From positions 9,622-16,186 of the forward strand of contig MHFD01000083.1 in the NCBI GenBank assembly GCA_001804045.1: 6,565 nt of DNA, in the 5' to 3' direction. Below, one piece after another: positions 1 to 5,765 of the stretch. The notes beneath the pieces are model-generated. The model was not told the DNA's origin. It made no database searches and was given only the letters and a program-made list of their open reading frames with translations. The number at the start of each line of letters is the position of its first letter. Position 1 is the first letter of the stretch. The position numbers and the translations under genes are program-made. This DNA comes from Omnitrophica bacterium RBG_13_46_9. Its GTDB lineage: Bacteria > Omnitrophota > Gorgyraeia > JABMRN01 > RBG-13-46-9.

Positions 1-56
1 ACCCTGTTCGTCGCCAGTCTTTTAAACTTGTCGTGTTTGCTTTCGCCTTCTGACAT
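1..56 (-). CDS. 5' end of a small unidentified protein, cut by the window edge
   Basis: Reading leftward from an ATG at 56-54, the frame is open to the window edge and gives MSEGESKHDKFKRLATNR before it is cut. A textbook Shine-Dalgarno, AGGAGG (complement of 63-68), lies 6 nt before the ATG, which is why I call a gene despite only 18 complete codons. The charged start followed by a KFKRLAxxR pattern resembles the N-terminus of small (below about 100 residues) hypothetical proteins found in many bacteria, but this is recall and cannot be confirmed from 18 residues. It lies about 240 nt downstream of the phosphate transporter gene, with hairpins between, so it is probably transcribed separately. 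Function unknown. Confidence 0.7.
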   Translation of the reverse strand, partial: MSEGESKHDKFKRLATNR

Positions 57-62
57 TTCTTG

Positions 63-68
63 CCTCCT
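63..68 (-). promoter_or_regulatory. Shine-Dalgarno of the left-edge gene
   Basis: The complement reads AGGAGG, six bases before the ATG at 56-54. It is the strongest ribosome binding site in the window and fixes the start of the truncated gene. Confidence 0.75.
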
Positions 69-87
69 TTTTTATTGCGGCATTGTC

Positions 88-101
88 CCGCGAAATCGCG
101 G
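88..101. repeat. Interrupted palindrome CCGCGA-AA-TCGCGG
   Basis: Six-base perfect arms (88-93 and 96-101) flank a 2-nt centre, in the presumed leader of the left-edge gene about 20 nt upstream of its Shine-Dalgarno. The symmetry would suit a dimeric repressor operator. The 2-nt spacer is too tight for a good RNA hairpin unless outer pairs only form. No regulator is identified. Confidence 0.35.
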
Positions 102-110
102 CCGGGTAAG

Positions 111-144
111 TATGCCGGACGCTTATGCCGGATATTTATGCCGA
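111..144. repeat. Three tandem 13-bp units with TATGCCG core
   Basis: TATGCCG begins at 111, 124 and 137, exactly 13 bp apart; the first two copies extend to TATGCCGGA. On the minus strand the units read CGGCATA followed by six variable bases. They lie 55-90 bp upstream of the left-edge gene's ATG, where an operator array would be expected, but they may simply be part of the repeat-rich spacer. Confidence 0.5.
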
Positions 145-150
145 TCGTGT

Positions 151-180
151 GAAGCTCCACCGCCTTACAGCGGTGGCTTC
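151..180. repeat. Hairpin with CTTACA loop, copy 1
   Basis: An imperfect inverted repeat: GAAGC at the left pairs with GCTTC at the right, a 2-nt TC bulge follows, then CACCGC pairs with GCGGTG around a CTTACA hexaloop (165-170). On the plus strand it is followed by TCTTTTT, so it could terminate plus-strand transcription, although no plus-strand gene is seen upstream. Its loop and outer arm sequence recur in the hairpin at 222-270, which suggests a mobile or dispersed repeat rather than a one-off terminator. Confidence 0.55.
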
Positions 181-188
181 TCTTTTTA

Positions 189-222
189 CAGGGTTCCGCT
201 CTATCGGTGGAGCGGAACCCTG
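189..222. repeat. Perfect 13-bp inverted repeat (hairpin)
   Basis: CAGGGTTCCGCTC (189-201) is exactly complementary to 210-222, with an 8-nt loop TATCGGTG. This is the strongest stem in the window. It lies between the two CTTACA-loop hairpins and abuts the second, so the three may form one element. No T-run follows on either strand, which argues against a standard intrinsic terminator. Confidence 0.65.
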
Positions 223-270
223 AACCGAAAGCCATTCATCCGCGCCCTTACAGGCGTGGCTTTCTGGTTC
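222..270. repeat. Long imperfect hairpin with CTTACA loop, copy 2
   Basis: GAACC (222-226) pairs with GGTTC (266-270); after a one-base bulge GAAAGCC (227-233) pairs with GGCTTTC (258-264) and A234 with T257; an asymmetric bulge follows, then CGCC/GGCG closes a CTTACA loop (247-252). On the minus strand the inner hairpin is followed by GATGAAT. A GC hairpin next to such a motif recalls the right ends of IS200/IS605 elements and their guide RNAs, but no transposase or tnpB is present, so at most this is a remnant or non-autonomous copy. Confidence 0.5.
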
Positions 271-274
271 ATGG

Positions 275-300
275 GTAAAAATCGGGATACCGCTTTTTAC
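275..300. terminator. Possible bidirectional terminator at the transporter stop codon
   Basis: GTAAAAA (275-281) is complementary to TTTTTAC (294-300); inside it, after one mismatch, CGG pairs with CCG around a GATA tetraloop. Each strand therefore has an A-rich arm, a short GC stem and a T-run. The right arm contains the TAA stop of the Na+/phosphate transporter gene (299-297), where a terminator is expected. The GC portion is only three pairs, so strength is doubtful. Confidence 0.35.
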
Positions 301-1988
301 ATTCTTTTCTCTACGGTTTCTTTCCTTTCAAGCTTGCCGTATATCTTCCATCTCATCTCGCCGATAACACTCTGCGCGATGTTGGACAAATGGTCTCCTA
401 CCTTTTCCAGATTGTCAACAAGGTCTATAAACATGATACCGGCTTTAAGATTGCACTTTCCATCATTTAGCCTATTGACATGTGATTTTTTAAGCTCTGT
501 CTGAAATACGTTTATGCGCCCCTCATGCCCAAGCACATCCCGTGCCGTATTGACATCATTCTTCTCCAGGGCCAACTCCGTTTTTATCATCATGTTATGG
601 AGCTCATTCCACATAAGCATCAATTCTCTAGTCGCATCGTCAGTGAGCGATAGCTTATTTTCTATTTTGCGTTCAGCGAGCTCGATTATATTTTCTGAAT
701 GGTCCCCTATCCTTTCTATATCGTTAACATTGTGTATCAAAACCGGCAGCTCTTCTGACTCTACCTGGCTTAGATTCCTCTGGGAAATCTCTATCAGGTA
801 TTGGGTGATCTCTGATTGGAGATTATCCACCGTTTGCTCCATTTCGGGGACAGATTTAAGGGAGTTCAGATTGCCTTCAAAAAAACCATTTACCGCCGTT
901 GAGACTGATTTGCAAGCCAGCTGAAGCATGCGGACAGTCTCTTTTCGGGCCTGTTCAAGGGCAATGGGAGGCGTATTTAATAAGTGCTTTTCCAGATAAC
1001 GGGGCCCTATTTCAACCGCGTCTTTTTTCTTAGGGACTACCCACAGACATGCTTTTTCCAATACTCCTATGAACGGCAGAAAGATTAACGTATTTATGAT
1101 ATTGAAAAAACTATGGGAAACCGCTATGTAAAACATAACGTTTTTTAGAGTAAGTTCGCCCGGAATAATAAAATCTATTGCCTTTACAAACCACCCGTTA
1201 TATACGAAAACCAGCATGTAAGAAACGCCGATAAGGTTAAATAAAGTATGGGCCATGGCGGCGCGTTTGGCGTTAATATTCGTGCCGACAGCCGCCAATT
1301 GCGCGGTGATCGTGGTCCCTATATTATCACCCAAAACCAAAGGTATGGCCGCCGGAAAACTTATAATACCGTTGAATGCCAGCACCTGGACGATAGCTAT
1401 CGTAGCGCTTGAACTCTGCAACAACATCGTAAAGATCATGCCGACTAAAACGCCCAGAATCGGGTCGCGGCTGAATGTGACAAATATATCCTTTACGCGC
1501 TGGCTTTCTTTAAACGGATCAAAAGCCTCTTTCATAAATCCCAGCCCCAGGAACAGAATGCCGAACCCCATTATGACTTGTCCTAAAAATTTTGTATTTT
1601 TGGCCCTGCCCAGGAAACTGATAAAAAACCCTATGCCGATTAAAGGCAGCGCATAATGACTTATTTTAAAAACTGCCATAGAAGACACGATCCACGCGGT
1701 AATAGTCGTCCCTATATTGGCGCCCATGATAACGGTGATGGCTTGTTTTAACGTAAGGAGGCCCGCATTGACAAATCCCACGACCATTACGGTCGTCGCG
1801 CTGGAAGATTGGATAAGAAAGGTAACGAATGTTCCTACTAAAACACCTATGATAGGCAGTTTTGTGACTATATACAGAATATTTTTGAGGCGCTCGCCGG
1901 CTATCTTTTTCAGCCCTTCTGACATGACCTGCATGCCGAAAAAGAAAAGTCCGAGACCGCCTATAAGCGAGAAGATAAAACCCTGCAC
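297..1988 (-). CDS. Na+/phosphate cotransporter family protein with PhoU-like C-terminal domain
   Basis: A 563-residue inner-membrane protein predicted to import inorganic phosphate with sodium (NptA/PF02690 type). The N-terminal ~310 residues carry two inverted Na_Pi_cotrans repeats: each has QSSSAT (residues 60-65 and 191-196) followed by a GxNIGTT loop (89-95 and 220-226) among hydrophobic helices. Residues ~345-550 are helical and cytoplasmic with the paired PhoU signatures, NDIERIGDHSENI (422-434) and LVDNLEKVGDHLSNIAQ (523-539), typical of the bacterial subgroup with a regulatory PhoU tail. Length and order are normal. The start is GTG at 1988: an in-frame TAG lies just upstream at 1997-1995, and the protein begins with the usual FIFSLIGGLGLFFFGM helix. 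A purine-rich GAGAGA about 10 nt upstream is the likely ribosome binding site. A consensus-like promoter lies about 100 nt upstream. The actual substrate, and whether the protein mainly imports phosphate or maintains its homeostasis, cannot be told from sequence. Confidence 0.95.
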   Translation of the reverse strand: MQGFIFSLIGGLGLFFFGMQVMSEGLKKIAGERLKNILYIVTKLPIIGVLVGTFVTFLIQSSSATTVMVVGFVNAGLLTLKQAITVIMGANIGTTITAWIVSSMAVFKISHYALPLIGIGFFISFLGRAKNTKFLGQVIMGFGILFLGLGFMKEAFDPFKESQRVKDIFVTFSRDPILGVLVGMIFTMLLQSSSATIAIVQVLAFNGIISFPAAIPLVLGDNIGTTITAQLAAVGTNINAKRAAMAHTLFNLIGVSYMLVFVYNGWFVKAIDFIIPGELTLKNVMFYIAVSHSFFNIINTLIFLPFIGVLEKACLWVVPKKKDAVEIGPRYLEKHLLNTPPIALEQARKETVRMLQLACKSVSTAVNGFFEGNLNSLKSVPEMEQTVDNLQSEITQYLIEISQRNLSQVESEELPVLIHNVNDIERIGDHSENIIELAERKIENKLSLTDDATRELMLMWNELHNMMIKTELALEKNDVNTARDVLGHEGRINVFQTELKKSHVNRLNDGKCNLKAGIMFIDLVDNLEKVGDHLSNIAQSVIGEMRWKIYGKLERKETVEKRM

Positions 1989-2087
1989 TGCTATCTAATC
2001 TCTCTTTATATACTGATAAGGAAATTCTTGAAATTAAAATCGGAGAGGCCTGCTATTCTTTTAATGAAATACGCAGGATGTGCCACT

Positions 2088-2116
2088 ATATTACAACATT
2101 AGCCTTTACATGTCAA
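2088..2116 (-). promoter_or_regulatory. Sigma-70-type promoter of the Na+/phosphate transporter gene
   Basis: On the minus strand a perfect TTGACA -35 (complement of 2111-2116) is separated by 17 bp from TAATAT (complement of 2088-2093). Transcription would start near 2081 and give a leader of about 93 nt before the GTG at 1988. No recognisable Pho box (CTGTCAT repeats) overlaps it, so phosphate control through PhoB is not evident. Confidence 0.65.
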
Positions 2117-2120
2117 GCGG

Positions 2121-2132
2121 CAAGGATCCTTG
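2121..2132. promoter_or_regulatory. 12-bp perfect palindrome CAAGGATCCTTG upstream of the promoter
   Basis: The perfect palindrome begins 4 bp upstream of the TTGACA -35 box of the transporter promoter, where an activator or repressor dimer could bind. It has no loop, so a DNA-level function is more likely than an RNA hairpin. A chance 12-bp palindrome is possible. Confidence 0.3.
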
Positions 2133-2240
2133 AGGGCGTGTCTCTATGGCCATTATTCTTTGCCAAATGTATAAATCCAACCGTGATTTTATGTTATCCG
2201 GCCCGGAATACCGAAAGATGTGCTAAGGTGGGGTCGCGTT

Positions 2241-2281
2241 TCGACAATCGACAATAAGGATTGAGACGTCGGATGTCGGGA
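2241..2281. repeat. Convergent pair of 7-bp tandem repeats (CGACA / TGTCG)
   Basis: TCGACAA occurs twice in perfect tandem (2241-2247, 2248-2254). After a 13-nt gap GTCGGAT/GTCGGGA occurs in tandem (2268-2281), the reverse complement of a CCGACA-type unit. Both pairs have period 7 and face each other. The rest of the 1989-2324 intergenic region shows only the transporter promoter and its palindrome; I see no RNA gene or credible ORF in it. Confidence 0.5.
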
Positions 2282-2324
2282 CCTAAGCCCAATTTCCAAG
2301 TTGAGGATTCGGAAATATATGTGT

Positions 2325-3044
2325 TTATTTCTCTTCGAGCTGCTTTTTCAATTCCATCAGCTCCTTGTTATCTGGATTGAGTTGTAAGCCTTCGTTTATA
2401 ACGGCTAATGCATATTCTTTCTGGCCTGCCTGGATTATAAGTTTAGCGGTTCTCAATCTCGAGGCCACGGTATGTTGGATCGCTTCCTCTTCCGTTACAT
2501 CCTTTAAAATCGGCTCAAAACTCCCAATGGATATCATAGCTATCGGAAGAAACTCTTCATATATATCAGGCGGCGCGCCATAAACAAGAGTATAATGGTT
2601 TTTCCCCAAAAGGAATTGGATTTGCATCTGTTTCAGTTTACCCGGCATAGTGAAATACACCTTTACAGCCTTAGCATTCGCAAAAGTTGTCTTTTCGGTA
2701 GTTACATCGGCATTAAATTTATACCTTAATCTTTCAGCCGCACCTTCGCTATCGCGGACCAATTCTTCGAAATTAGAAAAAGGACTTGCCATAGCAATAA
2801 CCTGTATGACTGTGTTGTACGCCTCCGTACAAATAATCTTTATTTTCCCCCGCGGATCGTCTCTAAATTCCTGGATCTGCCAACCCTCGGGCGGTCTGAT
2901 CCTAAAAAACCCTTTGGGATCGCTGTATATCTTATCGGACAGAAATTGTTTTTTGGCACCCTGTGATCCGGAGTTTTCGCTTATCCCCAAAACAAAACCT
3001 GCCACAAGAATCGCGAAGAGAATGTTGCCGTTGAGTAACTTCAT
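2325..3044 (-). CDS. Exported PsbP/DcrB-like protein with C-terminal TPR-like segment
   Basis: A 239-residue protein from the preferred ATG at 3044, which has GGGAGAAGG seven to eight nt upstream and is followed directly by a signal-like hydrophobic segment (LLNGNILFAILVAGFVLGIS, residues 3-22). An in-frame ATG at 3089 would add 15 charged residues encoded by the adjacent inverted repeat and lacks a comparable ribosome site. There is no lipobox cysteine, so the product is either cleaved and periplasmic or stays anchored. Residues ~38-180 have the pattern of PsbP/Mog1/DcrB-fold proteins: YSDPKGFFRIRPPEGW, then alternating strands, then a helix before the strand YTLVYGAPP. Residues ~196-237 form a TPR-like helical pair (AGQKEYALAVINEGLQLNPDN). 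It follows the radical SAM gene by 34 nt, apparently as the last gene of the operon. Molecular role unknown; scaffold or partner binding in the envelope is inferred from the domains only. Confidence 0.85.
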   Translation of the reverse strand: MKLLNGNILFAILVAGFVLGISENSGSQGAKKQFLSDKIYSDPKGFFRIRPPEGWQIQEFRDDPRGKIKIICTEAYNTVIQVIAMASPFSNFEELVRDSEGAAERLRYKFNADVTTEKTTFANAKAVKVYFTMPGKLKQMQIQFLLGKNHYTLVYGAPPDIYEEFLPIAMISIGSFEPILKDVTEEEAIQHTVASRLRTAKLIIQAGQKEYALAVINEGLQLNPDNKELMELKKQLEEK

Positions 3045-3068
3045 TTTCCTTCTCCCTTTTTTTATCTG

Positions 3069-3110
3069 GGGACACATCCTATTTTTCACCCCATAATCGG
3101 GATGTGTCCC
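3069..3110. repeat. REP-like inverted repeat with GGACACATCC arms
   Basis: Perfect 11-base arms, GGGACACATCC (3069-3079) and GGATGTGTCCC (3100-3110), flank a 20-nt loop. On the plus strand GTTTTTT follows, so the hairpin could stop plus-strand (antisense) transcription; on the minus strand no T-run follows, so it need not end the operon mRNA. It sits in the gap between two operon genes and supplies the last codons and TAG stop of the radical SAM gene. Similar GGGGACACATCC-type repeats are familiar to me as high-copy intergenic elements in some metagenomic bacteria; copy number here is untested. Confidence 0.65.
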
Positions 3111-4596
3111 GTTTTTTAACTGAAAACTTATTTAAACACTGTTTACCCTTACGTATAAGGAATAGCAGACATTTTCCGGCTTTTGTGCGGACGATACATC
3201 TCAACGGTAAGGTCAATAATTTTGGGTGCCGCTTTAAAAAAATGTTGCGGCTTAACCCGATGGCGATCGATTCAGGTAGTTTTCTGCTGGCCAAAAAATA
3301 CAGATCATCCCAGAACATATTTTCTTTATCTCTGGTTAAATCCAAATGCGGGGTCCATCTTCTATACGACTCCTGTTTTTTATCCTCGATATCCTCTTCC
3401 GAGATCATCCCTTTTTCCAGGAGAAGGTTTGTAAGTTCCAGTTCCGGAAAATATGTCAGCGTATGCGTGTTCGGGAAAAAAGGTTTTGGGAGCCTCATCA
3501 GAAGATTAAAAGTTTCCTGCCGTTCCTTTTCTGTTTCCAGGGGGTTGTCCATTAATATATCGCAGTGATAATCGATCCCGTATTTACTCAATAGTCGGGC
3601 GCACTTCACGATTTCCACATTGGTGTCATATCTCCTAAGATATCTGTGCCTGAATTCTTCGGAACCGGATTGTATCCCGATCCCTGCGATACAGAACCCC
3701 GCCTCTTTCAGGAGCCGTACCATCTCCTCGGTGGTAGCCCTCGGGTGACAATAACAAAAGAACGGCAAATCTATAAACTTTTTATATTTGCCGCAAAATT
3801 CTCTCAGCCATTCGATATCGAAAGTAAAGACATCGTCCTGGAAGCTGACATTCTTTAAATTCCTGGTTTTTTTCGCCTGGATCAGCTCATCTATTACATT
3901 ATCGACGCTTCTGCGTCTTACATACCTGCCTTTCCCGTCATATATTTTCCTCAAGGCGCTATTGCAGCAAAAGCTGCATGAGAAAGGGCATCCGCGCGAG
4001 GTCATGATCATGTTTGTGTGCGCCCGATGCGGCAATACTTTTCCGTTTTCCAGAAAATATTTGTCTTCACTTGAATAATCCGGAAATGGCATCGAGTCCA
4101 GATTTTCGACCAGCGGACGTATCTCATTTCTGATAATCGCGCCGTTTTTCTTGAAACATAAATTCTTTATATCATCTATGCCTTCGCCTTTTGAAAATCT
4201 CGTGGCCAAGTCCACGATTGGCCCCTCTCCTTCTCCGACGCAGACAATATCCGCGGATTCCAGGCATTGACACGGTCTAATGGTCGGATGAACGCCTCCC
4301 CAAACAACCAGGGCGCCCGATTCTTGCTTAATCGCCTTGGTTATCTGGGAAGCTATTTGAAACAATACAGTCCGCACGCTGATGCCTATGATATCTGGAT
4401 TAAGTTCTTTTACTTGCCTGACAAGGCAGCTGATTTCCCTGTCTTGCGGAGGGATTATGGTAAGGTCTTTGCTTAGCCTTTTGAAAAAAATTGTACTGAC
4501 ATTAAAGGCCTCTCTTTTCAACGTAGCGTGTAATGTGCAGATTGAAAAAGAATCGGTGTCATAAAGGCCTATCAATGCTATATTGCTTTTCTTCAT
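3079..4596 (-). CDS. Radical SAM protein with B12-binding-like N-terminal domain
   Basis: A 505-residue probable iron-sulfur enzyme that cleaves S-adenosylmethionine to start radical chemistry. Residues ~1-135 form a Rossmann-like cobalamin-binding type domain: ALIGLYDTDS, NPDIIGIS (66-73), WGGVHPT (99-105) and VGEGEG (120-125). The DxHxxG histidine that ligates cobalt is absent, as in many members of this class. The radical SAM domain starts near 195 with RGCPFSCSFC, whose CxxxCxxC cysteines are 203, 207 and 210, followed by the FQDD segment (252-255) and GIQSGSE (307-313). The C-terminal ~130 residues are less recognisable. The order matches the BchE/P-methylase-like family; substrate unknown. 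The ATG at 4596 is 17 nt after the SGNH reading frame and lacks a clear Shine-Dalgarno, so coupled translation is plausible. The last codons (DTSRLWGEK) and TAG stop come from the inverted repeat at 3069-3110, so the native C-terminus may have been replaced. Confidence 0.93.
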   Translation of the reverse strand: MKKSNIALIGLYDTDSFSICTLHATLKREAFNVSTIFFKRLSKDLTIIPPQDREISCLVRQVKELNPDIIGISVRTVLFQIASQITKAIKQESGALVVWGGVHPTIRPCQCLESADIVCVGEGEGPIVDLATRFSKGEGIDDIKNLCFKKNGAIIRNEIRPLVENLDSMPFPDYSSEDKYFLENGKVLPHRAHTNMIMTSRGCPFSCSFCCNSALRKIYDGKGRYVRRRSVDNVIDELIQAKKTRNLKNVSFQDDVFTFDIEWLREFCGKYKKFIDLPFFCYCHPRATTEEMVRLLKEAGFCIAGIGIQSGSEEFRHRYLRRYDTNVEIVKCARLLSKYGIDYHCDILMDNPLETEKERQETFNLLMRLPKPFFPNTHTLTYFPELELTNLLLEKGMISEEDIEDKKQESYRRWTPHLDLTRDKENMFWDDLYFLASRKLPESIAIGLSRNIFLKRHPKLLTLPLRCIVRTKAGKCLLFLIRKGKQCLNKFSVKKRDTSRLWGEK

Positions 4597-4613
4597 GCAA
4601 ATTCAATTCACAT

Positions 4614-5006
4614 CTATTTTTGCCCAAGGTCTCTTTTGCGTAACTCTTCGGCTAAAATTTTTCCGCAGACCAGATGGGCTTTTTCATCCCAATGAGTGCC
4701 ATCCCTCAATCTCATGCTCCCGATCTTGCTTTCCTCTTCCACTACCTTTTCCCCCATATCCCCAAGGAACACAATATTATTCTTCCGGGAAATCATCCTG
4801 AATCGTTCTTTTTTACCAACTGAAAAAACCACTATCGGAGTATCTCCTACTCTGGCCTTTACCTTTCCTATCAATTTGTCAGTAACTTCCACCGACCTCT
4901 TGAATTTGTTAAACTTCATTCCTTTTTCTTTGATATATTTTTCCACGCTTTGCAAAAAACCCCTCCTTGCTAATCTCGCCAGTAATCTTTCCGTTCTGTT
5001 TGCCAA
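4614..5006 (-). CDS. C-terminal part of interrupted SGNH/GDSL-type hydrolase
   Basis: This frame continues the 5034-5582 gene in the same phase beyond a single TAG. It contains the fourth catalytic block: DGTHWDEKAHLVCG, with the Asp (residue 102 of this segment) and His (105) of the SGNH DxxH motif, followed by the usual terminal helix. The section before it, PIVVFSVGKKERF, resembles the strand preceding block V. The only upstream start in frame after the TAG is TTG at 5006, with no Shine-Dalgarno, so independent translation looks weak; an ATG at 4919 is another option. Alone it lacks the nucleophile serine and cannot be a complete enzyme. It ends in TAG, 17 nt before the radical SAM ATG. 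Either the gene is a pseudogene, the TAG is read through, or the base is a sequencing error. Confidence 0.65.
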   Translation of the reverse strand: MANRTERLLARLARRGFLQSVEKYIKEKGMKFNKFKRSVEVTDKLIGKVKARVGDTPIVVFSVGKKERFRMISRKNNIVFLGDMGEKVVEEESKIGSMRLRDGTHWDEKAHLVCGKILAEELRKRDLGQK

Positions 5007-5033
5007 TGAATAAAATAGCCGTGAATAAGAGGC

Positions 5034-5582
5034 CTAAAACACCCTTAATCTGCCCAGAAATTTCGGAAACCGATACTCGAACTTCCCATTTATCAAATAA
5101 GGCCTTATCATAAGATTTTTGTTGAAAAAACTCGCGGTTTCAAGCTCCCAAAGGTTATTAATGAAATCGTTGCCGTAGGTCTGAAGAATGACCAGATCAG
5201 GGTTAATCTCGTCAAAATACCTGTCAATAACCATATATTCCTGCAGCGTCCCATAACCGCGTCCGCCATAAACGAATATTTCGGCATCCAGTTCTTTTCC
5301 GATTATGCTATAATACATATTTTTTTCTTCTACCCCGTACCCATTGGTAACAGAGTCACCTACAACAAAAATTTTATATTTTACGCTCTTGGTATCTCCA
5401 AAAACCTTTTTTCCCTTCCACCCTAACTGCCGATCGGAAAACATGTTAATCGACATGGCAAAAGGCGTGCCCCGTGTAAATCTCTGATATAACCTATATG
5501 TGATCTCACTAATAACCAATAAGCACATTAGCGACATGAATAGAAGGCTTATGTTAACCGCAATCTTTGATATCTTTTTCAT
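5034..5582 (-). CDS. N-terminal part of membrane-anchored SGNH/GDSL-type hydrolase
   Basis: Encodes the first half of an SGNH-fold esterase or acyltransferase. From the preferred ATG at 5582 there is a short basic stretch (MKKISK) and one hydrophobic helix of about 20 residues, so the catalytic domain should be outside the cytoplasmic membrane. Counting from the alternative ATG at 5612, block I is VVGDSVTNGYG with nucleophile Ser87, block II is the GYG at 119-121 and block III is YGND with Gly147/Asn148. The frame stops at TAG 5036-5034, before the DxxH block that completes the active site; that block follows in phase at 4614-5006. Joined, the protein would be about 320-330 residues, normal for single-domain SGNH proteins. 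Neither start has a Shine-Dalgarno; 5582 is chosen for the MKKISK signal-like beginning. The context suggests deacylation or acylation of an envelope polymer; the substrate is unknown. Confidence 0.8.
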   Translation of the reverse strand: MKKISKIAVNISLLFMSLMCLLVISEITYRLYQRFTRGTPFAMSINMFSDRQLGWKGKKVFGDTKSVKYKIFVVGDSVTNGYGVEEKNMYYSIIGKELDAEIFVYGGRGYGTLQEYMVIDRYFDEINPDLVILQTYGNDFINNLWELETASFFNKNLMIRPYLINGKFEYRFPKFLGRLRVF

Positions 5583-5632
5583 AGGATTTTTTCTGGGCCC
5601 GGGTCTTGGCATTTAAAAGATTGGACCATAGC

Positions 5633-5761
5633 TTAAATCAGGTATTGGAGTCGCATCTCCACGCTTGACGCCATCTGTAAAGCATGGAAACCTACTGCCA
5701 GTATTCGAAGACCTTTGCCCTTGAAACGCTCCTTAAGCCAAACATGGGCCCTTATCCTCAT
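5633..5761 (-). CDS. Possible 42-residue ORF in the operon leader
   Basis: From ATG at 5761 the minus strand encodes 42 residues, including a basic amphipathic start (WLKERFKGKGLR) and a hydrophobic stretch ILAVGFHALQM, ending in TAA at 5635-5633. The frame is also open upstream to a TAA at 5800-5798. Composition looks more protein-like than chance, and it ends about 50 nt before the SGNH start, so it could be a leader peptide or a gene remnant. An AGGGG ten nt upstream is the only candidate ribosome site and overlaps the spacer of the promoter at 5766-5794. I do not recognise a family. Confidence 0.25.
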   Translation of the reverse strand: MRIRAHVWLKERFKGKGLRILAVGFHALQMASSVEMRLQYLI

Positions 5762-5765
5762 TCGG

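Larger units (their letters stand above)
4614..5582 (-). pseudogene. Complete SGNH hydrolase locus interrupted by one in-frame TAG
   Basis: The two halves are one reading frame: from the TAG at 5036-5034, nine sense codons (ASYSRLFYS) lead directly to the TTG at 5006 without a frameshift. All four SGNH blocks are then present in correct order and spacing. One substitution, for example CAG or TGG to TAG, explains the break. Absence of other lesions suggests a recent mutation, a sequencing error, or functional readthrough. TAG also ends this gene and the radical SAM gene, so the codon is not globally reassigned. Confidence 0.65.

Noticed and set aside
28..504. Plus-strand 158-codon open frame at the left
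   Set aside because: It spans the hairpin cluster and runs antisense into the 3' end of the well-supported phosphate transporter gene. It has no ribosome site or domain and is a by-product of the opposite strand.
2148..2228. 26-codon plus-strand ORF starting MAIILCQMYK in the intergenic region
   Set aside because: No Shine-Dalgarno or promoter and no continuation; too short to separate from chance.
3045..3089. Upstream ATG at 3089 as start of the PsbP-TPR protein
   Set aside because: It would add 15 charged residues encoded partly by the inverted repeat in front of the signal-like helix; the ATG at 3044 has GGGAGAAGG at proper distance.
5633..5720. Riboswitch or tRNA in the operon leader (AGGGCAAA and small hairpins such as TGGAG/CTCCA)
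   Set aside because: The AGGGCAAA recalls the c-di-GMP-I riboswitch, but the remaining conserved segments are missing; no cloverleaf can be drawn.
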